Shown: positions 16,393 through 24,343 of the stretch, piece after piece
Position numbering within the stretch: the stretch's first letter is position 1
How the letters are laid out: every line of letters starts with the position of its first letter
Assembly (NCBI GenBank): GCA_963836015.1
Contig: CAWIIF010000015.1
Location: 558,001 to 622,000 of the forward strand
Source of the DNA: CAWCDJ01 sp963836015
GTDB lineage: Bacteria; Acidobacteriota; Terriglobia; Bryobacterales; Bryobacteraceae
Reading direction: 5' to 3'
DNA length: 64,000 bases
Notes under the pieces: model-generated
What the model saw: only the letters and a program-made list of their open reading frames with translations
Database searches by the model: none
Told to the model about the DNA's origin: nothing
Translations under genes and position numbers: made by a program

Positions 16393-17622
16393 TTAGCGCG
16401 CCAGGGCCACGGCCAGCAGCAGCGCGCGTTCCGTGCCGCGCCAGGAATCGCGCGGATCGAACGATTCGTTCAGCGAATGCGCGCCGGCGCCGATGCCGCC
16501 TCCGCTGATGGTGATCGCCGGGATCCCCAGGTTCATCGGCACGTTGGCGTCGGTGGACCCTTCGCGGAGCGACTCCTGGAGCTGCATGGCGCGCGAGACG
16601 GCCAGCGCGGTCTGGACGATGGGGCTTTCCGTCGCGGTCTTGCCGGCCGGCCGGAGCCCCACCAGCTCCGCCGATACGCTGACCGGGCCGCGGTTGTTCC
16701 AGCGGTGGTTCTCGTCCTCCACCGCCTGGTTCAGGGCGGCGTGGAACTGGTCGTCGAGCGTCTTGAGAGAAGCCGGGTCGGACGACCGCATGTCCACCTC
16801 CATCCACGCCTCGTACGGAATCGCGTTCACCGAGGTACCGCCGCCGACCCGTCCCACGTTGAAAGTCGTCTTGGGGACCGCCGGCACGGTGAACGCGTCG
16901 ATCCTGGCGATGGCCCGGCCCATGGCCTGGATCGGGTTCGCCATGCCGAACGCGCCGTAGCTGTGGCCGCCGGGACCCTTGAAGGTGACGCGATAGCGGT
17001 TGCTTCCGACGCCGACGTTGGTGATGCCCAGGCCCGTTCCGTCCACCGAGACGAACTTGTCGATCTGCCCCTTCAGGGTCTCGTGGAACAGCTCCTTCAT
17101 CCCGCGAAGGTCGCCCAGCCCTTCCTCGCCCACATCGGCCACGAAGGTGATGGTGCCCGGAGTTTCGACGTGGCCTTCATCCAGCGCGCGGATGACCGCC
17201 AGCATCAGGGCGAGACCGCGGCAGTCATCGCCAATCCCGGGGCCCTTCATGACGGCGCCCTCGTGAGTCACCTTGACGTTGGTGCCTTCCGGGAAAACCG
17301 TGTCCAGGTGGGCGGCGAACACCAGGTTGGGGTGGGCCGCCCGGCCGGGACGCACACCGAGGACGTTGCCGGCCCCGTCGATACGAACATCTTTGAGGCC
17401 AAGCTCCTGGAACAGGCTCTTCAGCTCCAGGCCGCGCTGCTGCTCGTGGAACGGCGGCGCGGGGATCTCGCACAGGCGGGCCTGCATCTCGAGCGTTTTG
17501 GGTTCGTTCCGACGCACGGCTTCAAGCGCCGATGCAACAGCCGGCTGCTTCATCAGTTCGGCGGGAGTTTGGGCGAACGCCGCGGCGGCCGCCAGGGGAA
17601 TGAGAAAGTTGCGCGTCTTCAT
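16393..17622 (-). CDS. Secreted M20 family metallopeptidase
   Basis: 409 residues from the ATG at 17622. A short signal peptide (MKTRNFLIPLAAAAAFAQ) indicates export. M20 peptidases are di-zinc exopeptidases; the metal-site segments seen are FAAHLDTVFPEG, GIGDDCRGLAL, ADVGEEGLGD with the general-base Glu, and VSVDGTGLG. A dimerisation-type insert (GPGGHSYGAFG) is present. It most resembles peptidase T-like or tripeptidase members. A GTG at 17643 would add seven residues in front of the signal peptide and is less likely. It is divergent from cbiM with a 37-bp gap. Confidence 0.88.
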   Translation of the reverse strand: MKTRNFLIPLAAAAAFAQTPAELMKQPAVASALEAVRRNEPKTLEMQARLCEIPAPPFHEQQRGLELKSLFQELGLKDVRIDGAGNVLGVRPGRAAHPNLVFAAHLDTVFPEGTNVKVTHEGAVMKGPGIGDDCRGLALMLAVIRALDEGHVETPGTITFVADVGEEGLGDLRGMKELFHETLKGQIDKFVSVDGTGLGITNVGVGSNRYRVTFKGPGGHSYGAFGMANPIQAMGRAIARIDAFTVPAVPKTTFNVGRVGGGTSVNAIPYEAWMEVDMRSSDPASLKTLDDQFHAALNQAVEDENHRWNNRGPVSVSAELVGLRPAGKTATESPIVQTALAVSRAMQLQESLREGSTDANVPMNLGIPAITISGGGIGAGAHSLNESFDPRDSWRGTERALLLAVALAR

Positions 17623-17659
17623 GGGCCTTTCGCCAGGATACACTGAAGGTGATCACGGC

Positions 17660-18724
17660 ATGCACATCCCCGATGGATACCTGAGTCCGGCCACGTGCGC
17701 GGTCATGTACGCCGGCTCGGCGCCCTTCTGGTACGTGGCTCTGCAGCGCGTCAAGAGGGCGCTGCATACACGGCTGGTGCCCCTGCTCTCGCTTTTCGCG
17801 GCCTTCTCGTTCGTGATCATGATGTTCAACCTGCCGCTTCCGGGCGGCACCACGGGACACGCCGTGGGGGTGGGTCTGGCCGCGGTTGTCCTGGGACCCT
17901 GGGCGAGCATGCTGGCTATCTCCATCGCATTGATAATTCAGGCTTTCTTCTTCGGGGACGGCGGCATCACGGCGATCGGTGCCAACTGTTTCAACATGGC
18001 GATCGTGGGCTCCCTGGCCGCCTGGGGAATTTACCGGATCCTGGCGGGTCGCGCTGCCATCTCTTCGCCGCGGCGCGTGATTGCGGCCGGACTGGCCGGA
18101 TACGGCGCGATCAACCTCTCGGCGTTGTGCGCGGCGATCGAGTTCGGAATCCAGCCGATGCTCTATAGGGATGCTTCGGGCGCACCGCTGTATTGCCCGT
18201 ACCCCCTCTCGATCTCGGTGCCGGCCATGATGATCGGGCACTTGACGATTGCCGGGCTGGCCGAACTGGTCGTATCGGCGGGAGTGGTAGCGTTCCTCCA
18301 GCAGTCGGACCCTTCGCTTCTGAAAGCCACGGCCGGAACGGTGGAAATGGGCGAGGACCGGGGCCCGCGGCATGCCGCCCTGCGGCCGCTATGGGTGGCG
18401 CTGGGCGTCCTGATGACGTTGACGCCGCTGGGAATCCTGGCGGCCGGATCCGCCTGGGGCGAGTGGGTGGCATCGGATTTCGCCAACCCCGCGGTACGTC
18501 AGGAGATCGCCGCATCCTCTTTGCAGCAGGCGCCGCCCGAGCGGGTGCCCGCCGGATTGGAAAAGCTGGCCTCGCTGTGGACGGCCCCGTTTGCGCGCTA
18601 CGCCCCGCCCCTGGTCCGCAGCGCCGCGTTCGGCTACCTGCTATCCGCCATGTTCGGCACCGGTCTGGTCGTCCTGACGAGCCTCGGGGTCGCCCGGCTG
18701 GCGCGGGGAAGCGGCAGCGGATGA
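17660..18724 (+). CDS. cbiM: Cobalt/nickel ECF transporter substrate-binding protein CbiM, fused to a PDGLE domain
   Basis: 354 residues. It begins MHIPDGYLSP; in CbiM/NikM proteins the conserved His2 near the mature N-terminus helps bind the metal. About seven transmembrane helices follow (for example LLSLFAAFSFVIMMFNLPLPGG, AISIALIIQAFFFGDGGI). The last ~120 residues contain a further pair of helices around an extracytoplasmic loop, like the PDGLE/CbiN component, so the S unit and accessory small component appear fused. It forms an importer with the next two genes. No cobalamin riboswitch fits into the 37-bp upstream gap, so B12 control by that route is unlikely. Confidence 0.9.
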   Translation: MHIPDGYLSPATCAVMYAGSAPFWYVALQRVKRALHTRLVPLLSLFAAFSFVIMMFNLPLPGGTTGHAVGVGLAAVVLGPWASMLAISIALIIQAFFFGDGGITAIGANCFNMAIVGSLAAWGIYRILAGRAAISSPRRVIAAGLAGYGAINLSALCAAIEFGIQPMLYRDASGAPLYCPYPLSISVPAMMIGHLTIAGLAELVVSAGVVAFLQQSDPSLLKATAGTVEMGEDRGPRHAALRPLWVALGVLMTLTPLGILAAGSAWGEWVASDFANPAVRQEIAASSLQQAPPERVPAGLEKLASLWTAPFARYAPPLVRSAAFGYLLSAMFGTGLVVLTSLGVARLARGSGSG

Positions 18725-19536
18725 GGGCGGGGTTCATCGAGCACACCACCGAAGGGCTGTACAGCGCCATGGAACGGGCTCTGTATGCCGAAGGGCTGGC
18801 CGCCGGCGGGGGCTTGCTGCAGCGCTTGGACCCACGCGTGAAAGTGATCGGCCTCATCTCGCTGATCGTCGCAGCGGCGCTGGCGGCCCGCCTGTGGGTC
18901 ATTGCGGCGATTCTGGCCTTCGCCATTCTACTGGCGGCCCTTTCGCGGGTTTCGATCGCCCGTCTCGCAAGCAGTGTCTGGGCAGGCGCGTTCCTGTTCA
19001 CCGGCGCCATCGCGGCGCCCGCCCTGTTCCTCACTCCGGGCGATGCCGCAGCGCACCTCCCGGGCTTGGGCTGGACGATTACCGCTCAGGGGCTGCGCAC
19101 CGCCGCGTACCTGCTGCTGCGCGTCGAGACTGCCGCCACGCTCGCCATCCTGCTGGTCTTCACCACGCCGTGGGCCCACGTGCTGAAGGCGCTCCGCACG
19201 GTGCGCGCTCCGGTGGTGTTCGTCGTGATTCTGGGTATGACCTGCCGCTACATCCTGCTGATGCTGGAGACCGCCCACGAGATGTTCGAATCGCGCAAGA
19301 GCCGCACGGTCGGCGCCGCCAGCCGCGCGGACCAGCGGCGCATGGCCGTATCGAGCGCCGGGGTGCTGCTGGGCAAGACCTTCCAACTGAGCGGCGAAGT
19401 CTACCTGGCGATGCAAGCCCGCGGATTCCGCGGGGAGGTCTACCTGCTCGACGAATTCCGTATGACCGCGCGCGACTGGGCGGCGCTGGCCGGCTTTGCA
19501 GTGCTGGCCGCGGCCGCCATATGGGCGGGACGCTGA
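18721..19536 (+). CDS. cbiQ: Energy-coupling factor transporter transmembrane protein CbiQ
   Basis: 271 residues with several transmembrane helices. The cytoplasmic coupling motifs of T components are visible in RTVRAPVVFVVILGM and in ESRKSRTVGA and MQARGFRGEV, matching the A-R-G signature that docks on the ATPase. LLQRLDPRVKVIGLI is the typical N-terminal segment. It transmits ATP-driven movement from CbiO to CbiM. Its ATG overlaps the cbiM stop (ATGA at 18721-18724), so translation is coupled. Cobalt and nickel specificity cannot be separated from this subunit. Confidence 0.9.
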   Translation: MRAGFIEHTTEGLYSAMERALYAEGLAAGGGLLQRLDPRVKVIGLISLIVAAALAARLWVIAAILAFAILLAALSRVSIARLASSVWAGAFLFTGAIAAPALFLTPGDAAAHLPGLGWTITAQGLRTAAYLLLRVETAATLAILLVFTTPWAHVLKALRTVRAPVVFVVILGMTCRYILLMLETAHEMFESRKSRTVGAASRADQRRMAVSSAGVLLGKTFQLSGEVYLAMQARGFRGEVYLLDEFRMTARDWAALAGFAVLAAAAIWAGR

Positions 19537-20330
19537 TGCTCTTCGAGGCGGAACGCGTCACGTTTCACTACCAGCCCATCGCCGCGCTCAACGGTCTGAC
19601 GCTCTCGATCCCCGAAGGCAGCCGCGTGGCCCTTCTGGGCGCCAACGGCTCGGGGAAATCCACCCTGTTGCGCGTACTCGACGGGCTGTACTTTGCCGAG
19701 ACGGGTAGTGTTCGTTTCCGCGGCCGGGAGCTCACCGAACAGGGTTTTGCCGACGACCGGTTCGCTTATGAGTTCCGCCGCCAGGTGGGGCTGGTATTCC
19801 AGAACCCGGACGTCCAATTGTTCAACCCCACGGTTTTCGACGAGGTGGCGTTCGGCCCCCTGCAGCTTCGCTGGCCGAAATCGGAAATCCGGGAACGGGT
19901 CGCCCACACGCTCGACCACATGGGGATCGCGCATCTTAAAGACCGTGTCCCGCACCGCCTCTCCGGCGGGGAGAAGAAGCGTGTCGCGCTGGCCAGCGTG
20001 CTGGTGCTCGACCCCGCCGTGCTGTTGCTGGACGAGCCGACCGCAGGCCTCGACCCGCGCAGCCAGAGCCAGGTGATCGACCTGCTGGTGGGATGGGCCG
20101 GCGGATCCAAGACCGTCATTACCGCTACCCACGAGCTGGGTGACCTGGAAGATATCGCGGACCGTTGTTTTGTGCTGGACCAGGGGAGTGTGGCTGCCGA
20201 ACGTACCCCCAACGAGGTACTTGGAGACCGGGAACTCCTGGAACGGACCAACCTGGTGCATGCCCACCGCCACCACCATCCTTCTGGGATGATCCACTCG
20301 CACCCCCATCTTCACTCCAAAGAAACGTAA
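19536..20330 (+). CDS. cbiO: Co/Ni ECF transporter ATP-binding protein CbiO with His-rich tail
   Basis: 264 residues from the ATG at 19536, which overlaps the cbiQ stop (TGATG). ABC ATPase motifs: Walker A GANGSGKST (near residue 35), Q-loop VFQNPDVQLF, signature LSGGEKKR (near 142), Walker B VLLLDEPTAG (near 162) and switch TATHELGD. The C-terminus is a histidine cluster of about 20 residues (HAHRHHHPSGMIHSHPHLH), not needed for ATPase function and probably metal-binding. Such tails are seen in some nickel-transport ATPases. An in-frame ATG at 19521 is an alternative start. Confidence 0.92.
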   Translation: MLFEAERVTFHYQPIAALNGLTLSIPEGSRVALLGANGSGKSTLLRVLDGLYFAETGSVRFRGRELTEQGFADDRFAYEFRRQVGLVFQNPDVQLFNPTVFDEVAFGPLQLRWPKSEIRERVAHTLDHMGIAHLKDRVPHRLSGGEKKRVALASVLVLDPAVLLLDEPTAGLDPRSQSQVIDLLVGWAGGSKTVITATHELGDLEDIADRCFVLDQGSVAAERTPNEVLGDRELLERTNLVHAHRHHHPSGMIHSHPHLHSKET

Positions 20331-20335
20331 CGTTT
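20323..20335. repeat. Short palindrome at the end of cbiO
   Basis: AAACGT-A-ACGTTT, a 6-bp inverted repeat with one central base, overlapping the stop codon of cbiO and lying about 100 bp upstream of the anti-sigma-like gene. It may be a protein-binding site or chance. Confidence 0.25.
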
Positions 20336-20438
20336 ATCACCTTACCAGGGGATTCCTGCACGATTTGTTGAGAGGCGAGGGACAGTTCGGACACCCTTCT
20401 ATTTGAAAGCGATTTGTCTCACAATGGAGTTGCTGATT

Positions 20439-21050
20439 ATGCCGCACGGCTGGGAGCATCACCTGGACGAAGAGCAAGCCGAGAGATACTCCATGGGGGC
20501 TCTATCCGAAGAGGAAGAGGCCCGCTGTGAAGAGCATCTGCTGGTCTGCGGGATGTGCCGGCAGCAGGTGGATTCGGCCGATGAGTATGTCGGCTCGATG
20601 AAGATCGCTGCCGCCGCGACAATCGAGCAGCCGCAACACAAATCGCGATTCCGTTGGTTCGTCCTCAGGCCGGCGTGGGCTTTGGGGATAGCTCTCCTCG
20701 TGATCGGAGGAGTATTCCTGTCGAGATATCCGGCTTCCGGACCGCCGGTCGCAGTTCACCTTTTGGCGCTGCGGGGAGCACAGGCGGGGGCCACGGCGCC
20801 TACCGGGTCGGACCTGGTGTTGTTCGCCGACGTAACCGGTCTTCCGCAGACCACCGGCTATCGCCTGGAACTGGTCGATTCAAGCGGCAGGCTGCTGTGG
20901 AGCGCCCCGTTTGCCGAGGGCGGAGCGAGGGCTCCCAGACAGCACGAAGGCGTCTATTTCGTTCGTCTCCGCAACGCCGGGGGCGAACTGCTGCGCGAAT
21001 ACGGCCTGGAAGTGGCTAAAACACCCGCCGCTTCAAACGTTCCACGGTAA
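20439..21050 (+). CDS. Anti-sigma-factor-like zinc-finger membrane protein
   Basis: 203 residues from the ATG at 20439; GGAG ten bases upstream supports it over the ATG at 20424. The N-terminus has a ZAS-type zinc-binding pattern: an early HH then EEHLLVCGMC (HxxxCxxC). One transmembrane helix follows (about residues 75-95, LGIALLVIGGVFLSRYP), then a C-terminal extracytoplasmic beta-rich domain (LVLFADVTGL, YFVRLRNAGGELLREYGLEV). This layout is typical of anti-sigma factors that hold an ECF sigma factor at the membrane, but no sigma gene is adjacent. The 3' end overlaps the convergent DUF5612 gene by 35 bp. Confidence 0.75.
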   Translation: MPHGWEHHLDEEQAERYSMGALSEEEEARCEEHLLVCGMCRQQVDSADEYVGSMKIAAAATIEQPQHKSRFRWFVLRPAWALGIALLVIGGVFLSRYPASGPPVAVHLLALRGAQAGATAPTGSDLVLFADVTGLPQTTGYRLELVDSSGRLLWSAPFAEGGARAPRQHEGVYFVRLRNAGGELLREYGLEVAKTPAASNVPR

Positions 21051-21675
21051 ACTTGGCGGTTTCCGCCACCGCCATTACGGCCATGACGCCGGCCTGCACC
21101 GGGTCGGTCACCACGAGGTCGGCGGCATCGGGCACACTTCCGGCCATATTGAGACTGACCACCAGCAGACCCTGGGCCCGCACCTCGCGGACCGCGGCTT
21201 CGATATCTCCCCCCATCAGCGACCCTGCCAGCACCAGTGCCCGCGCGCGGGGCAGGCGCGCTACGGCGCGAACCGCGTCCGCCAGCTTCTGCTCCCCCAC
21301 CAGCGGAATCGTATCGACCGAAATGGTCTCGCCGCGGATATTGTGGCGATCGGCCTCGGAGACCGCGCCGATCGCGACCTGCCCTACCTGCGCTCCCCCG
21401 CCCATGATGATGATCCGCTTCCCATAGATCTTCTGCAGGTTCGTGACGATCTCGACGTCACGGACGATCGGCAGCCGGCGGAGATCTTCGACAAGCTGCT
21501 CGGGCCCGGCCGGGAGCACCACCTCGAAATACGTACGCGCCGCGTCGGGCCGGTTGTCCAGGATCTCTACCGAGGTAATGTCGCCATCGTGCCGCGCGAT
21601 GACTCCGGTTAGCTGGTGCAGGACGCCGGTCCTGCCCACGGCGTGCACGACCAGCCCAATCGTCTCTTGTTCCAT
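21016..21675 (-). CDS. ACT-domain / DUF5612 family protein
   Basis: 219 residues. Residues about 1-85 form an ACT-like domain (GLVVHAVGRTGVLHQLTGVIARHDGDITSVEIL), a small-molecule sensing fold. Residues about 90-205 form a second alpha/beta domain (IIIMGGGAQVGQVAIGAV, ARALVLAGSLMGGDIE, GLLVVSLNMAGS) of the DUF5612 type, found mainly in archaea and some bacteria. The function is unknown to me; ligand-controlled regulation is an inference. Upstream, TAAACTGGAATGA is shared with the mqnD promoter region. Confidence 0.75.
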   Translation of the reverse strand: MEQETIGLVVHAVGRTGVLHQLTGVIARHDGDITSVEILDNRPDAARTYFEVVLPAGPEQLVEDLRRLPIVRDVEIVTNLQKIYGKRIIIMGGGAQVGQVAIGAVSEADRHNIRGETISVDTIPLVGEQKLADAVRAVARLPRARALVLAGSLMGGDIEAAVREVRAQGLLVVSLNMAGSVPDAADLVVTDPVQAGVMAVMAVAETAKFTVERLKRRVF

Positions 21676-21681
21676 TTCGGG

Positions 21682-21694
21682 TCATTCCAGTTTA
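21682..21694 (-). promoter_or_regulatory. Upstream element shared with mqnD
   Basis: The 13-base sequence TAAACTGGAATGA (minus strand), 7 bp upstream of the DUF5612 start, is identical to bases 7200-7212 (minus strand) before mqnD. TAAACT may be the -10 hexamer. Here the second half of the mqnD inverted repeat is absent. Confidence 0.4.
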
Positions 21695-21728
21695 GCCCGA
21701 ACGACCGCCAACAAGAGAAAACTGTCCG

Positions 21729-22238
21729 CTATTTCGCCCGCTTCACAGCGGCTACCAGGCCAGGATATGGGTTGACGGCCTTCCCCTTCCACCACAGCCT
21801 TTTCGGCCCCAACTCGAAGATCGCAAAATGCAGGTGCGGTGTGCGCGGGTCCGCATTTCCCGTCGATCCCACAAAACCGATGACGTCTCCGCGCTTGACC
21901 CGCATTCCTTCACGCAACCCTTCCGCGTACCTGTCCAAGTGCGCGTAATAGTAGCAATACACTTCCATTTCGTCGAACTGGTATATCGTGTTGCCACCCG
22001 GTTTGCTGTGGAACAATTTGCGAACGGTTCCGGATACCACCGCAAGCACGGGTGTCCCTCTCGGCTCCGGAATGTCGATCGCCTCATGCCGGTGTCCGCT
22101 GTGAACCTCTTCGAAGTTATCCCGCAAATGCCCAAGGGAAAGTCCGCGGATGGGCGGAGTCATCTCAAGAATGGAAGACATCGCGCCAACCGCGAGAAAC
22201 ACTGGAAACGGCCCGGCGATGCAAACGGAGAGCCTCAA
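21729..22238 (-). CDS. M23 family peptidase (LytM-like)
   Basis: 169 residues. The N-terminal hydrophobic stretch (LSVCIAGPFPVFLAVGA) is a probable signal peptide or anchor. The LytM/M23 zinc-endopeptidase motifs are present: HEAIDIP (HxxxD) and PHLHFAIF (HxH), with YYYAHLDRYAEGL between. M23 enzymes cut peptide cross-links in peptidoglycan. Its start lies 1 bp after the stop of the L,D-transpeptidase gene, so the two form an operon with opposite actions on the cell wall. Confidence 0.85.
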   Translation of the reverse strand: MRLSVCIAGPFPVFLAVGAMSSILEMTPPIRGLSLGHLRDNFEEVHSGHRHEAIDIPEPRGTPVLAVVSGTVRKLFHSKPGGNTIYQFDEMEVYCYYYAHLDRYAEGLREGMRVKRGDVIGFVGSTGNADPRTPHLHFAIFELGPKRLWWKGKAVNPYPGLVAAVKRAK

Positions 22239-22239
22239 G

Positions 22240-23283
22240 CTATTCCTCCAGGACTACCGGAGTGCCCCGTCGAACCATGTGCGACAGATAATCCGCATCC
22301 CAGTTCGTCATCCGGATGCACCCGGCCGATTCGCCGTGCCGGATATGCCCCGGATCCGGCGTCCCATGGATTCCATAATGCTCCTTCGAGAGGCCGATCC
22401 ACGCGACGCCGGCGGGGCTGTTCGGTCCCGGCGGGAGTACTGCTTTCACCTGTTTCGGGTTCGCGTTCCAGAAGTGCTCCGGGTCGTAGTTGAACCACGG
22501 ATAGTGCACCACGCCCGTGACGGTCCAATGACCAATCGGCAGCGGATCGTGCGTGCCGCCCATCGTGGCCGGAAACTGCGCCAGTTCCTTGTCGCCGGCG
22601 CCGTAAGCGATGACAGTGCGTTTTGACTTCGACACCACCACGCGTGACGCCAGACGCACTGCGGCGTGCCGCAAATTCGGCACGGTGATCCGTTCCCCCG
22701 CCGTGTCCAGTTTCTTGCCGGGATTCAACTCGGCCAGCAGCTTCGGCGAGCTATGGAACCTCTCCCCCAGTTCCTCTTCCGGCGTTTCGAAGCCAAGCCA
22801 CTTCATCTTCGCCTTTTCCTGGACGTCGGCCGGTGCTGGTTGGAACGGGCCTTTCTCATCCGCCCGGGTAATCGTGTAGGTCAACAGAAGAGGTCCGGCG
22901 TCGATATCGAGCAGACGCCACATCTCGGCATCAATTGTGCCGGTCGGGCTCAGACCGTGGTTCTCCTGATATCCCTTGACCGCAATCCCGAAATCGTCGC
23001 CGTAGACACCGTCAATTTCGCCCGGCGAGAACCTGGCGCGGTCCAGAAGAATCTGCGCCCGCACCACCCTTGGCCCCGTCGCTCCCGGCCCCACTGCGCC
23101 GGTCTCTGTTGAGTTCTCGATGTCGTTCCCGGAAGAACTCCGAGCGACCGGCGCATTAGAGCGCCTCTTCGCCGGTCCGGCTGCCCCTGCGCCGTCCAGA
23201 GCCAGAATCGAAGCAGTCACCGCTAGTAGATAAGTTAGTCGCACACCAGGCAATGGGCAATTTGGAGGCCGATTCCGAGCCAT
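22240..23283 (-). CDS. L,D-transpeptidase (YkuD) with peptidoglycan-binding domain
   Basis: 347 residues from the ATG at 23283 (the open frame extends upstream without coding character). A signal peptide (RLTYLLAVTASILALDGAGA) is followed by a peptidoglycan-binding domain (about 75-130, RARFSPGEIDGVYGDDFG, IAVKGYQENHGL). A YkuD catalytic domain (about 215-347) contains YGIHGTPDP and SAGCIRMTN with Cys near residue 321. L,D-transpeptidases make 3-3 cross-links or attach proteins to peptidoglycan using a Cys nucleophile. It is followed after 1 bp by an M23 endopeptidase. Confidence 0.9.
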   Translation of the reverse strand: MARNRPPNCPLPGVRLTYLLAVTASILALDGAGAAGPAKRRSNAPVARSSSGNDIENSTETGAVGPGATGPRVVRAQILLDRARFSPGEIDGVYGDDFGIAVKGYQENHGLSPTGTIDAEMWRLLDIDAGPLLLTYTITRADEKGPFQPAPADVQEKAKMKWLGFETPEEELGERFHSSPKLLAELNPGKKLDTAGERITVPNLRHAAVRLASRVVVSKSKRTVIAYGAGDKELAQFPATMGGTHDPLPIGHWTVTGVVHYPWFNYDPEHFWNANPKQVKAVLPPGPNSPAGVAWIGLSKEHYGIHGTPDPGHIRHGESAGCIRMTNWDADYLSHMVRRGTPVVLEE

Positions 23284-23519
23284 TTGCCGTTTTCGCTCCC
23301 GTGCCGCTCCTGCGTGAGTTTCGCTTCCCCCCAATTCGCGGCTGAGTGTGTGAAACGGCTTCCGTGGGACGTGATCGACGGCGGCGGAAGCAGTTCCTGC
23401 CTGATGGACTGCAGGACTTGCACATATCAACTTGCGAGCGCCGCTATCTGCCTTGTGTTCGCATACATTCAGCATTGGTCCCCAATCTGCACTGTGTTGG
23501 TTTGGAGAGAAGGTGAGAA

Positions 23520-23600
23520 ATGACGACCCTATTGATTATTCTTTTGGTGCTGTTTCTGCTCGGTGGCGGTGGGTGGGGATATTCTCGCTGGCGCGGGTAG
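23520..23600 (+). CDS. 26-residue hydrophobic membrane microprotein (DUF3309-like)
   Basis: The ATG at 23520 has a good ribosome binding site (AGAAGGTGAGAA just upstream) and opens a 26-codon frame: one transmembrane helix (LLIILLVLFLL), then GGGGWGYSRWRG and a TAG. The hydrophobic start and the Gly/Trp/Tyr/Arg motif resemble the first half of DUF3309 microproteins (about 50 residues), which are common in soil bacteria. The second hydrophobic half of that family is missing. It precedes a gene pair with a related membrane context. Function unknown; the family link is from memory. Confidence 0.5.
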   Translation: MTTLLIILLVLFLLGGGGWGYSRWRG

Positions 23601-23693
23601 CGCGGCTGATGACGTCAGAGTGCGGTCTCGTTCCGCTCCACCGGCGGCTTGAGACTGCACAAAAGAAGTGGCATGAAGAGTGGAGAGTAGATC

Positions 23694-24275
23694 GTGAGTA
23701 TAACGACTTTGACTACAACCGAATTAGCGCTAATTATCGGCCTCGTCGTGGTTCTCGTTGCAGGCTTTGCTGCGTTCCTTTTTCTGAGGAAGCGGCGGAC
23801 TGAAAGGCTGCGCACTCAGTTCGGTGGGGCTGAATATGCTCGCGCCGTGCAGAAAGGCGGCAACCGGCGGCACGGGGAAACCAGGCTCGAAGAGCGTGCA
23901 CAACGAGTCGAGGGGCTTCACATCCGGCCGCTCGCGGCAGGCGATCGCGCGCGCTTCGTCGAATTATGGCGAGGCGTCCAGGCCCGATTCGTTGACGGCC
24001 CCGCTGGTGCGGTCACAGAAGCGGACCAACTGCTGGGTGATGTGATGTCGACGCGTGGTTATCCGGTAAGTAACTTTGAACAGATGGCGGCGGATATCTC
24101 CGTGGATCATCCGCTGGTACTGGAAAACTACCGGACGGCTCACGAAACCGCGCTTCGGCAGACGCGCGGGCAGGCCAGCACGGAAGAATTGCGTCAGGCG
24201 ATGGTTCATTACCGGACGCTTTTCGAGGAACTGGTCAACGAGCCGGAGATGCCCCTAACGAAGGCTGCATCATGA
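23694..24275 (+). CDS. Membrane-anchored protein with a repeated helical domain (paralogue A)
   Basis: 193 residues with GTG start (GGAGAG upstream). One N-terminal transmembrane helix (about residues 11-31, LALIIGLVVVLVAGFAAFLFL), a basic stretch (RKRRTERLR), then a soluble helical domain: VELWRGVQARFVDGPAGAV, ADQLLGDVMSTRG and STEELRQAMVHYRTLFEELV. The same three segments occur in the next gene, so the two are tandem paralogues. I do not know a named family. The probable topology puts the domain in the cytoplasm. Confidence 0.72.
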   Translation: MSITTLTTTELALIIGLVVVLVAGFAAFLFLRKRRTERLRTQFGGAEYARAVQKGGNRRHGETRLEERAQRVEGLHIRPLAAGDRARFVELWRGVQARFVDGPAGAVTEADQLLGDVMSTRGYPVSNFEQMAADISVDHPLVLENYRTAHETALRQTRGQASTEELRQAMVHYRTLFEELVNEPEMPLTKAAS

Positions 24276-24343
24276 GTTCGAGGATTACAGGAAGAATTGG
24301 CCTGGGCCGTTGAGGGCTTGGAAGACAAATTGAAGGCAATCCC

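Noticed and set aside
17623..17659. Cobalamin riboswitch before cbiM
   Set aside because: Only 37 bp separate the divergent M20 and cbiM genes, far too short for the element.
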